A DNA stretch of 64,000 nt from an uncultured Shewanella sp. (GTDB taxonomy: Bacteria; Pseudomonadota; Gammaproteobacteria; Enterobacterales; Shewanellaceae): contig NZ_CANMWS010000007.1 of the NCBI RefSeq assembly GCF_947501665.1, positions 62,001-126,000 of the forward strand. Reading direction: 5' to 3'. A program made the translations under genes and the position numbers. The notes beneath the pieces were generated by a model. That model saw nothing but the letters and a program-made list of their open reading frames with translations. It searched no databases and was not told where the DNA came from. Below are positions 9,469 through 17,914 of the stretch, one piece after another (position 1 is the first letter of the stretch; the number at the start of each line of letters is the position of its first letter).

Positions 9469-11706
9469 TTATAAACTCAGTAATTCAACCAAACCGATAG
9501 TTTCTAAATATTCCGCTAATAAAACTCTTACTTCTTGACCACTCCCTAAACGTAATACTTTATCTAATAAATGATTAAGATCGGCATAAGAAACGCGCCT
9601 TAATAAATAATTAATTCGCCCTAAACTACCTTGGTTCATACTAAGATTGGTATAGCCCATAGACACAAGCAATAATACTCCTATAGGTTCACCTGCTAAT
9701 TCTCCACAAACACTCACGGGCAAATTATAGGTTTTACACTCTTCACGAACTTTTTTCAAAGCACTTAAAATCCCGGGATGGTAGCAATCGTACAATGTAC
9801 TCACTCTAGGATTATTTCTATCTACAGCAAGTAAGTATTGTGTTAAATCATTAGAGCCTACAGAAATAAAATCCACTCTTCTTGCCACATCAGGTAACTG
9901 ATATAACAATACGGGCACTTCAAGCATAATACCAATCTTTGGCTTCACAATATCCAGACCCATTTCTGTTCCGAGCTCAAAATAAGCTTGATCTAAATAG
10001 GCTATCGCTTGATCTATTTCATCGATGCAACAGACCATAGGTAATAAGATACTCAATTGATCACTACCTTCCCCTGCTTGCAACATCGCTTTTAATTGTA
10101 CTAAGAATAATTCAGGGTGATCTAATGATAAACGTATCCCACGCCAGCCTAAAAATGGGTTCTCTTCATTGATTGGAAAATAAGAAAGGGGTTTATCTCC
10201 ACCTACATCTAACGTTCTCATAATAACTGGCTTACCGGCTGATGCATCGAGTACTTGCTTATAAACCTTGATTTGTTCAGACTCACTCGGAAAACGATTT
10301 TGCAGCATAAAAGGAATTTCAGTACGATAAAGTCCCACTCCATCAGCTCCAGTCGCAATATCAGACTCTAAACTCGCCAATAAGCCTGCATTGAGCTGTA
10401 AGGTAATTCTTTCACCGTCAGTCGTAATCGTTGGCAAAGATAAGTCTTGTGTATAACGCTCCTGTAAGGCTTTCCCCATTGACATTAAACTTCTAAATTC
10501 CGTAATAACACTGGGGCGGGGAGACACTAATAACTGCCCACGACTGGCATTAAGGATCACTAATTTCTTATCAATATCAGCATTTAGAATGTCAGCGACA
10601 CCAATCAATGCTGGAACGCCTAATGCACGGGATAAAATCGCAGCATGGGAGTTAATCCCCCCTAATTCTGTCACGATGCCAGCTAGTTTTTGTCTCGGAA
10701 ACTCAGCAATTAAGGTGGCATTGGCTTCTTTTGCAATTAAAATGACAGGCGTATCAGGTTCAAATTCAATCCTTCCAGGTTCAACTAACTGCCTTAACAC
10801 TCTTTGACCTAAATCACGAATATCACCCGCACGTTCTTTTAAATAGAGATCTTTCATCTCTGTAAATTGTTTAATGTAACGTAAGGACACTCGACATACC
10901 GCAGATTCTGCACTCCAACCTTGTCTAACTTCTTTAATATATTCACCACCCAAACTGGCACTATCGAGTAATAATAATAAAGCAGAAAAAATAGAAACAA
11001 CTTCTTCATCTTTTTCTGAATCAAAGCGTTGTGAAAGAGTGGTGAGTAAATCTTTTGTTCGAGACATGGATAACTTTAAACGTGTCTCTTCTGAAGGCAA
11101 ATCTCGACTTTTTACATCAGGAAAGGACAAGGAAATATGGCCACCTAACACAAGCGCATTCGCAATAGCGACGCCATTCGCAGCAATTTTTCCAGTATAA
11201 TATTGTTGGCTAATATTATTGCTACTGCTGGCTTTATGTCTCAGCCCTCTTATCGCAACAGCCAGCTGAGCAGCAAGCGTCATTAAAAAAGCTTCTTCGC
11301 CTTCACTAAATTGTCTTGGCTCGATTTGTTGAATGACTATCACGCCTACAACCACTTTTTGATAAATGATTGGTGCGGCTAAAAATGCGCGATATTCTTC
11401 TTCGGCGATTTCAGGTAATAATTTAAAACGAGGATGTATATGTGCGTCAGCTAAATTAATGGGCTCCTCTCTTTGCGCAACGAGTCCAACTAAGCCTTGT
11501 GTTAAAGGCATATGCACTTTCCCAACAGCTTGTTTGTCTAAGCCATCAGTTGCAGAAAATTGTAATACATCTTGCTCCACTAAATACACAGAGCAAGATT
11601 CCGTTGCCATCACCGCTTTGGTCTGCGATACCAACAAGTCCAAAGCCGATTGCAGATCATTTGCCGCCGCAACGGCTTGTGTTATATCCCTGAGCGTTTT
11701 TAGCAC
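9469..11706 (-). CDS. ptsP: PtsP, phosphoenolpyruvate-protein phosphotransferase of the nitrogen PTS (EI-Ntr)
   Basis: First enzyme of the nitrogen-related PTS: autophosphorylates from PEP and passes phosphate to NPr. 745 residues: an N-terminal GAF domain (about residues 1-155), then the enzyme I fold. The phospho-accepting histidine is H354 in GGINSHAAILSRALG, and the PEP-binding C-terminal barrel includes GVGLYRTEIPFM, SVGSNDLTQYLLAVDR and SVCGELAG. It begins five bases after rppH on the same strand, an operon found widely. The GAF domain distinguishes it from the sugar-PTS enzyme PtsI. Confidence 0.95.
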   Translation of the reverse strand: MLKTLRDITQAVAAANDLQSALDLLVSQTKAVMATESCSVYLVEQDVLQFSATDGLDKQAVGKVHMPLTQGLVGLVAQREEPINLADAHIHPRFKLLPEIAEEEYRAFLAAPIIYQKVVVGVIVIQQIEPRQFSEGEEAFLMTLAAQLAVAIRGLRHKASSSNNISQQYYTGKIAANGVAIANALVLGGHISLSFPDVKSRDLPSEETRLKLSMSRTKDLLTTLSQRFDSEKDEEVVSIFSALLLLLDSASLGGEYIKEVRQGWSAESAVCRVSLRYIKQFTEMKDLYLKERAGDIRDLGQRVLRQLVEPGRIEFEPDTPVILIAKEANATLIAEFPRQKLAGIVTELGGINSHAAILSRALGVPALIGVADILNADIDKKLVILNASRGQLLVSPRPSVITEFRSLMSMGKALQERYTQDLSLPTITTDGERITLQLNAGLLASLESDIATGADGVGLYRTEIPFMLQNRFPSESEQIKVYKQVLDASAGKPVIMRTLDVGGDKPLSYFPINEENPFLGWRGIRLSLDHPELFLVQLKAMLQAGEGSDQLSILLPMVCCIDEIDQAIAYLDQAYFELGTEMGLDIVKPKIGIMLEVPVLLYQLPDVARRVDFISVGSNDLTQYLLAVDRNNPRVSTLYDCYHPGILSALKKVREECKTYNLPVSVCGELAGEPIGVLLLVSMGYTNLSMNQGSLGRINYLLRRVSYADLNHLLDKVLRLGSGQEVRVLLAEYLETIGLVELLSL

Positions 11707-11711
11707 TGGGC

Positions 11712-12251
11712 TTAAACTCCCTTAAGAAACGAACTACGACGCCGACCTTTTCTTTTATGACTTGATTCTTTCAATTGCAATGATAAAGCCGTCACAGCAA
11801 ACTCCTTCATTACTTTTCTATACACATCACGCTTAAAAGAAACCACTTGACGTACGGGATACCAATAACTGACCCAACGCCAATCATCAAATTCAGGATG
11901 ACCGCTAGCGTTCAGATTAATTGCGCTTTCATTACAAGTTAACTGTAATAAAAACCATTTCTGTTTTTGACCAATACAAACGGGTTTACTATCTTGTCTG
12001 ATCAACCTCTTGGGTAATCGATAACGTAACCAAGAGCGTGTCGAAGTTAATAATTTCACATGCTCAGGTTTTAAGCCTACTTCCTCATATAGCTCTCTAT
12101 ACATAGCTTCTTCTATCGACTCACCCTCATCAACACCGCCTTGTGGAAATTGCCAGGAATGTTGCCCGTATCGACGAGCCCACATAACCTGCCCAAAACG
12201 ATTACAGATAATGATGCCTACATTTGCCCGAAAGCCGTCACTATCAATCAC
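11712..12251 (-). CDS. rppH: RNA pyrophosphohydrolase (RppH)
   Basis: Removes pyrophosphate from 5'-triphosphate RNA, triggering mRNA decay. The Nudix box runs from G38 to L60 ([20 protein letters not shown] then VGL). The RppH-typical N-terminus ([15 protein letters not shown]) and the basic C-terminal tail are present; 179 residues. The start is a GTG at 12249-12251, with GGAG six bases upstream deciding it. It is co-directional with ptsP just downstream and divergent from mutH across an AT-rich gap. Confidence 0.95.
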   Translation of the reverse strand: MIDSDGFRANVGIIICNRFGQVMWARRYGQHSWQFPQGGVDEGESIEEAMYRELYEEVGLKPEHVKLLTSTRSWLRYRLPKRLIRQDSKPVCIGQKQKWFLLQLTCNESAINLNASGHPEFDDWRWVSYWYPVRQVVSFKRDVYRKVMKEFAVTALSLQLKESSHKRKGRRRSSFLKGV

Positions 12252-12933
12252 ATGGACTCCGAACTTATTCGCTATTTAATTACTCGATTGTTTCACAAAC
12301 CAAGCCGTGCAGCAATCCATATGATGAATACAGACACTGGATAACATTCATTTCTCTAAGCATTTATCAACAAAAAAAAGAAAACAATGCAAGATATCCA
12401 CAATTTCTGTGGATATCTCTGTTCGAAACTTTAAGTCAACAGCGTTAACCTGTATATACACACTCAATATTAATTTTAGCATAATCACCAAAATGATTTT
12501 AAATATATATAAAACAAATGCATAATATAAAAATATAACGGAATAGAACCGAAAAGTAATAAAAGACTATTTAATAACCATACCGCTAAAATTGTCATAT
12601 CTATATCAATATACAAGCCGTATCTTTTAAATTAAGCATTGAAACAAGAAAAAAAAGCCCGTATTCTAAGATTAAACCTCATTGACAAAACTTCAATAAT
12701 TGATTAGCGAAATGGATAAAATAACTTATCCAAAATTTCTGTGGATAAGTATGTGATCAACCCAATAAAATCTTATCTGTATTGTTTTTTTTTTAAATTA
12801 AAGACCTATTTATTTCTATCTTACAAATATAAAACAATAAGTTGCATGTAAACTAGCATAGCTTTGTTTCATCTCTAGTGCCCATGATTATTTTTCGCTC
12901 ATCATGATATTTCAAACAGATTTAAACTGACAC
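12252..12933. promoter_or_regulatory. AT-rich divergent gap between rppH and mutH with two DnaA-box-like palindromes
   Basis: This 680-base gap has no credible gene. It holds two inverted repeats built on the same core. AGATATCCACA (12392-12402) faces TGTGGATATCT (12408-12418). ACTTATCCA (12724-12732) faces TGGATAAGT (12742-12750); its right arm contains TGTGGATAA, the exact complement of the DnaA box TTATCCACA, and its left arm has one change. The rest is strongly AT-rich. The promoters of rppH and mutH must lie here. Confidence 0.55.
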
Positions 12934-13605
12934 ATGAAAACAATTCCTCAACCACCACAAAGCCTTTCAGAACTCATGGAGCGAGCAAATGCCATGGCAG
13001 GTTTAAGTTTAGGCCTACTGGCCCATTCACACAATATAAGAGTGCCAAAAAACCTCAAACGAGATAAAGGCTGGGTGGGACAACTCATTGAACATGAACT
13101 TGGCGCCATCGCGGGATCTAAACCAGAGCCTGATTTTATTGATCTCGGTATTGAACTTAAAACGATTCCCATTAATCACCAAGGTAAACCAATCGAAACC
13201 ACTTATGTCACAGTTGCACCGTTACAAGATATTCAAGGGTTAACTTGGGAAAATAGTGTTGTTTATCATAAGTTAAAACAAGTATTATGGGTTCCTATTC
13301 AAGGTGAACGCCATATTCCCATCGCTGACAGACAAATCGGCACCCCTATTTTATGGCAGCCAAATGAAATAGAAATGCAGCAACTCAAGCAAGATTGGGA
13401 AGAGATAATGGAGTTAATAACCTTAGGTCAAGTGGAAAGCATTACCGCAAGACATGGTGAAGTATTGCAATTACGGCCTAAAGCCGCTAACAGTAAAATA
13501 TTAACCCAATGCATTGGTGAAAAAGGGCTATTAACCTTAACCAATCCAAGGGGGTTTTACTTAAAAATCGCCTTCACTCATCAAATCCTCTCTCAACTTC
13601 TATAA
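12934..13605 (+). CDS. mutH: DNA mismatch repair endonuclease MutH
   Basis: Methyl-directed nicking endonuclease of mismatch repair, cutting unmethylated GATC under MutL control. 223 residues. The catalytic D-x(n)-ExK cluster is seen in [13 protein letters not shown] (D70, E74, K76), and the C-terminal part includes [10 protein letters not shown] and [13 protein letters not shown], typical of MutH. Presence of MutH implies Dam methylation in this organism. It stands alone, divergent from rppH. Confidence 0.95.
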   Translation: MKTIPQPPQSLSELMERANAMAGLSLGLLAHSHNIRVPKNLKRDKGWVGQLIEHELGAIAGSKPEPDFIDLGIELKTIPINHQGKPIETTYVTVAPLQDIQGLTWENSVVYHKLKQVLWVPIQGERHIPIADRQIGTPILWQPNEIEMQQLKQDWEEIMELITLGQVESITARHGEVLQLRPKAANSKILTQCIGEKGLLTLTNPRGFYLKIAFTHQILSQLL

Positions 13606-13717
13606 CGGTGTAATACACTTGATTTGATCAAGATCACAAATACTACTGGAAATGATGGGGCAATTATCTATAAACTAGCGCCTCCTGAACTTGTTGCACT
13701 AGGACATAATTAATACA

Positions 13718-14782
13718 GTGAAAGCCGCTATACAAGCAAAAAAACTGATTTTTGCCATTTTTGCTTGGACTATTGCAATGGCATCTTTTGTTTTTTTTCG
13801 CTACGCCCAAGCCCCTAATCTACCACAGTGGGCGATTGGATCAGCGGATCTAGCAACGCTTTCAATTTACATGGGGATCATTTTTGGCAGCTTACATTGG
13901 ATGTCAAACCTCATAGCAGAAATTAGTGGTATACAGCGATTACCATATTTATGTTCAGTTATCTTTAAAGGGCTTTTCCTGCTACTTGGGGCTATCACCT
14001 TAGCCTATGTCACTCAATATTTAAATATGTGGGCTATTGAAAATCACATGACAACATTACGTCAGATGCTCACAGCCCATATTTTATACAGTCCCTCTTT
14101 TCAAGCCCTTATAGTCTATCTTGTTGTGGTACGTGTAAGCCTTGCATTTATTGAACAAATGGCTTTATTAGTCGGCCCACGTGTACTGATGAATATTGGT
14201 TTGGGTAAGTACCATAAACCACGCTATGAGCAACGATTATTTTTATATCTAGACATGACTTCATCTACCACGCATGCAGAATCTCTTGGAGATTATCAAT
14301 TTAGCCGACTTATCCAAGATAGTTTTAGTTTACTTGCTGATCCTGTTAATAATAATGAAGCCGAGATCTACCGCTATGTTGGTGACGCTGTCATTATTCA
14401 TTGGCCATTAAAAGATGGTATTATCAATGATCGATGCTTAAATATTTATCATGAATTTACGCAATCTCTTAACTGGCAACGGCATTACTTTATTGAACAA
14501 TATGGCTTCGTCCCTCAATTTAAAGCCGCTGCACACTGTGGACAAGTTGTCGCCGCAGTGGTTGGAGTACATAAACAAGAAATTGGGTTTTTCAGCGATG
14601 TATTAAATACGCTCGCCAGACTGCAAGATCAATGTAACCCATTGAAACAAAAAATGTTGATATCGGGTGAACTTGCATCCCGTTTAAATTTATCACCTCA
14701 TTATCAGCTTAATAATTTAGGCCCAATAAAACTCAAAGGTAAACAACACTCAATAACAGTTTTTGGTGTTAACCCTAAATAA
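13718..14782 (+). CDS. cyaC: membrane-bound class III adenylate cyclase (CyaC type)
   Basis: 354 residues from a GTG at 13718. Four hydrophobic segments (about 9-29, 43-64, 78-101, 124-150) are followed by a class III cyclase homology domain. D179 (LYLDMTSST) and D223 (YRYVGDAVIIHW) are the expected metal ligands. The family makes cAMP from ATP at the inner membrane. In Shewanella a membrane class III cyclase, CyaC, supports Crp-dependent anaerobic respiration; equating this gene with it relies on topology and position next to mutH and oxyR. It is convergent with oxyR. Confidence 0.85.
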   Translation: MKAAIQAKKLIFAIFAWTIAMASFVFFRYAQAPNLPQWAIGSADLATLSIYMGIIFGSLHWMSNLIAEISGIQRLPYLCSVIFKGLFLLLGAITLAYVTQYLNMWAIENHMTTLRQMLTAHILYSPSFQALIVYLVVVRVSLAFIEQMALLVGPRVLMNIGLGKYHKPRYEQRLFLYLDMTSSTTHAESLGDYQFSRLIQDSFSLLADPVNNNEAEIYRYVGDAVIIHWPLKDGIINDRCLNIYHEFTQSLNWQRHYFIEQYGFVPQFKAAAHCGQVVAAVVGVHKQEIGFFSDVLNTLARLQDQCNPLKQKMLISGELASRLNLSPHYQLNNLGPIKLKGKQHSITVFGVNPK

Positions 14783-14825
14783 TCTCAACTTGTTTTCTTA
14801 TATAGCTGACTCAAGTCAAACTAAA

Positions 14826-15743
14826 TTAGCTCAGATCATTTTCCTGCTTGAGCAATTTTTGGATCTCTAATCCTAAATTTCTAAACGTTCTTAATCGACT
14901 TGATGTTTGACGCCATACTAAGCCTATATCCCGATATGGACTTTCTCCCGAAGGCAACATGCTGATCAGATCAGTATTATTCAAAATACCTGCATCTATT
15001 GCCATTTGAGGTAAGAAAGTCGTCCCGAGTTTACAATTCACCATTTGAACTAAGGTATGTAAACTCGTCGCGGAAAAAGGATTGATTTTTGTACTTTCTT
15101 CCAATTGACAAGCACTGATAGCATGGCCTGTTATGCAATGCTCAGCTTCTAATAAAAATATACTCTCATCCGGTAAAGTATGATAATCGATAGGTTCATG
15201 AATTTGAATGGATAAATCTTTATGTAATACCATCTTAAAAGGGTCAATGCCAACTTTCATGCTATGATAACCGCTGGTATCAACAGGCAGTGCAAGTAAA
15301 AGTAAATCTAACTCGCCTTTCCCTAAGGCGCTTAATAACCTATCAGTGGTTTCTTCCTTTAAAAACAAATTCAACTTTGGATACACTTTTGTACAATGTT
15401 GAACAACTCTGCTGAGTAAAAAAGGAGCAATCGTGGGTATACAACCAATGCGTAATTCTCCACTCATGGGCTCGCCTTGATGTTTGACTAACTCGACAAG
15501 TTCATCTACATCAGTCAAAATATCCCCAGCGCGATGAACCACCTCCTCACCAATAGCCGTAAAAATAAATGATTTATGATCTCGTTCAATTAACTGATGT
15601 CCCAATTGTTGTTCTAAATTCTGTATACCACTGGATAATGTTGATTGGCTCACATGACACAGCTTTGCTGCTCGATTAAAATTTTGTTCTTGATATAGGT
15701 TAACCAAATAAAATAAATTTTTTAAACTCGGGAGATGCTTCAT
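14826..15743 (-). CDS. oxyR: OxyR, peroxide-sensing LysR regulator
   Basis: LysR-type activator of hydrogen peroxide defence. HTH in the first 60 residues (NFNRAAKLCHVSQSTLSSGI). The redox pair is clear: C203 and C212 in EHCITGHAISAC, nine residues apart as for C199/C208 of E. coli. I place the start at the ATG at 15741-15743, giving 305 residues and aligning with family N-termini; an in-frame ATG 13 codons upstream (15782) has no better ribosome site. Convergent with the cyclase gene. No target genes are adjacent. Confidence 0.9.
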   Translation of the reverse strand: MKHLPSLKNLFYLVNLYQEQNFNRAAKLCHVSQSTLSSGIQNLEQQLGHQLIERDHKSFIFTAIGEEVVHRAGDILTDVDELVELVKHQGEPMSGELRIGCIPTIAPFLLSRVVQHCTKVYPKLNLFLKEETTDRLLSALGKGELDLLLLALPVDTSGYHSMKVGIDPFKMVLHKDLSIQIHEPIDYHTLPDESIFLLEAEHCITGHAISACQLEESTKINPFSATSLHTLVQMVNCKLGTTFLPQMAIDAGILNNTDLISMLPSGESPYRDIGLVWRQTSSRLRTFRNLGLEIQKLLKQENDLS

Positions 15744-15905
15744 AGATGCGCGGCCAAAAGAAATAATATGAAAGTCTAGCATACTCCATTCTCAAGGAGT
15801 ATCTGGTTACTCCCTTCTTTATACAGGTAATACAACAAGTAAATTAGACATCAACAAAGTGTAATGCCAATAAAAAACCCACGATTGGCAAGTATAAAAA
15901 AGGCA

Positions 15906-15936
15906 TAAAAAAACAGCTCATAATAAATGAACTGTT
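15906..15936 (-). terminator. rho-independent terminator of hptA
   Basis: On the minus strand AACAGTTCAT pairs with ATGAGCTGTT (one G-T pair) around a five-base loop, followed by a run of T. It lies about 108 bases after the hptA stop and before oxyR on the same strand. Confidence 0.8.
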
Positions 15937-16043
15937 AATGTAGCTTATCAACTTAAGCTAATCTCGAATACAATGATCTTAGATTAGTTTAGTGATATCA
16001 CGTCAAAATTAAATAAAGTTAACCTTGACGATAACGTTAAATA

Positions 16044-16409
16044 TTATACCTTAGACTCAAGATATTCCTTTAACTTAGCAAGGTCACCTTGACTATGTGT
16101 CACAATCGCTTGCAACCAAGCAGTATGCCCCGTAGCCCAAGCGGTTTCTTCACCATGTTGAAGCTGCTGAGCATATTGTTGAATTCGTTTCAAACCAACT
16201 GATCCAGCAGCCCCCTTGAATTTATGCGCTTCAGAGCACAGAGTGGCTTTATCGTTTGCTTTATCCGCACTGACAAGATTACCGACATACTCTGGCATCA
16301 GTTGCTCAAACAAAACAACACTTTTTAATAAAGTCCCTGCACCAATGGCTTGGCAGTATTGCTCAAGTGTATTTAGATCTAAAATTGATTCTAATTCGGC
16401 TGTTGCCAT
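16044..16409 (-). CDS. hptA: HptA, stand-alone histidine phosphotransfer protein
   Basis: Single Hpt domain of 121 residues; phospho-accepting H62 in the motif SEAHKFKGAAGSVGL. In Shewanella the ArcB kinase lacks its usual phosphotransfer end and HptA relays phosphate to ArcA in a split Arc system; this gene fits that protein in size and location. I start at the ATG at 16407-16409, preceded by GAGAGG at good spacing, rather than nine codons upstream. A terminator follows. The matching sensor kinase and ArcA are not in the window. Confidence 0.85.
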   Translation of the reverse strand: MATAELESILDLNTLEQYCQAIGAGTLLKSVVLFEQLMPEYVGNLVSADKANDKATLCSEAHKFKGAAGSVGLKRIQQYAQQLQHGEETAWATGHTAWLQAIVTHSQGDLAKLKEYLESKV

Positions 16410-16842
16410 ATTTAGGCACCTCTCAAATATTGCCAAATGTATAAAAAGACTAACCTAACCCATAATACTCACTCTTGCTGCTTACGCAACATCTAGGTGC
16501 GCTTCATTGTTAAATCCTCTGATATATAACCATTGATTAACCAAATATCAATAAATTCACTAAAAAGTATTTCAAGAGAACATTATTATAACAAAAAACG
16601 AATACACGGATAATATCACTCAGTATCATTACCATCGCTTTAATTGACGCTTTCAATTTTCATGCATGAATGAATATAAAAATATTTGCGTGAGTTTAAT
16701 TTCAACGTTATATCACCTCTTTATATATCAAAGAAACACCCCAATAAACAATAGCACAGAAAAATAATTAAACCGTCTCAACAATATTTTATCATCTTGC
16801 TTATCCTAATATTAATCGAAAATTATTAACCGATAAGCTGCT
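16410..16842. other. non-coding gap upstream of hptA
   Basis: About 430 AT-rich bases before the repeat elements. It must hold the hptA promoter. I see no ORF, RNA gene or strong hairpin. Confidence 0.5.
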
Positions 16843-17134
16843 CTAGGGGGAAATTGTTCTTTGATAGTTAAATGATGTTCGAACTAAACGTGTTTTAATC
16901 AGGGCATAGTAAGTATAACCTGCTCTTCTAAGCCCTTTTTCTTTAATAAAGAAGTCTGCAACAATGAAATACGTTTAGTGAGTTTTGCTTTATCAAACAA
17001 TGGTGGCAGTACTTGTGGTGCCTTTATTACTGCGTACTTGTTTATTGAAGTAGAATAACGACACAGCATAAGCTCTGTTTTGTGTAACCTCCATAAACTA
17101 CTGAATAAATAATCACTAAAGATAAACAGTCTGG
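16843..17134. mobile_element. MITE-like repeat element, copy B1 (degenerate)
   Basis: Begins CTAG then GGGGAAATTGTTCTTTGATAG, a decayed form of the family end, and finishes ACTAAAGATAAACAGTCTGG, corresponding to the right end of the 31 kb copy. Shared internal blocks include TAAACGTGTTTTAATC, TTCTAAGC, GTCTGCAACAA, ACGTTTAGTG and ACAGCATAAGCTCT. It abuts copy B2, sharing CTGG at 17131-17134. Confidence 0.65.
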
Positions 17135-17495
17135 GAGTGACTTATCTTTCATAGTGAGATTATGCCCCAAATATGCCTGTTTTAATCTGGGATTAGTAAT
17201 TCTAAGTCCCTTTTCTTTTAATAAAGAAGTCTGCAACAAAGACTAAAACATGGTTAGTAAATCCAGCTTTCTCAAGTAATGATGACAGTATTCATGTTGT
17301 TTTTTAAGCATAATGAGCTATTCATATACAACACGATTATCATTCCCCCTATGAATACAGCATGTCCCCATTCTTAAACATCAGATGAGGAAAATAGAGC
17401 AATGTTGAACCTAAGCTATAACACAAGATTAACTCTTCCTGTATAAAGTCTCCCCATGAACAGCTGCTGGGCCCTTCTAAAAATCAACATCTCTG
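17131..17495. mobile_element. MITE-like repeat element, copy B2 (degenerate)
   Basis: Head-to-tail neighbour of B1 in the same orientation. Recognisable blocks are GAGATTATGCC, TGTTTTAATC, TTCTAAG, GTCTGCAACAAAGACTAAAA, GTTAGTAAATCC, AATAGAGCAATGTTGAACC, TAAGCTATAACACAAG and CTCTTCCTGTATAAAG. The middle is longer than in the other copies and the right end is poorly defined. No coding capacity. Confidence 0.6.
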
Positions 17496-17914
17496 AACAT
17501 CGCCACTTTTACCCAAAGAGTAAAAAGTACATATGCTAAACCATAACAGCACAGGCAATTGAAATTAGATTTTAATGCATAAATAGTCAATTCAAAACAC
17601 AAGTAGCCTTAACCTTTTAATAAAAAAAATATCTATCACTAAATTTTATTAAAATGTATGAATTTAGTTTATTAACATACCATGAAAGTTAAAATCCTTT
17701 TTATTCATAGCATTATACACATCAATCGGCAGTTTACGTTAAGGTAACGGCTTGCTTTTTGTAGAATAAACCCGCCTTAGTCCCCATCAACACTGACAAT
17801 TTTTGATTTGACCTTTAGAGATTCTCGCGTTAGGTTGATTGGTTCGAGTGCATATATATGACAATAAAAAAGATGCACTTGAGCTGTATTTAAAGCGATT
17901 GAGGGAGTGTTTAA
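17496..17914. other. gltB upstream region
   Basis: About 420 bases between repeat B2 and gltB. It must carry the gltBD promoter; I cannot single out a convincing -35/-10 pair. GAGGGAG at 17901-17907, seven bases before the ATG, is a strong ribosome site. Confidence 0.5.

Noticed and set aside
11366..11725. 119-codon plus-strand frame antisense to ptsP
   Set aside because: Lies opposite the GAF domain of ptsP; a shadow of the real gene.
12224..12448. 74-codon frame at the rppH/mutH gap
   Set aside because: It overlaps the rppH start and promoter region antisense and shows no protein-like pattern.
17042..17239. 65-codon minus-strand reading frame across the B1/B2 junction
   Set aside because: Chance frame spanning two degenerate elements; composition and start are unconvincing.
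17821..17860. GGTTCGAGT resembling a tRNA T-loop
   Set aside because: No acceptor or anticodon stems can be formed around it.
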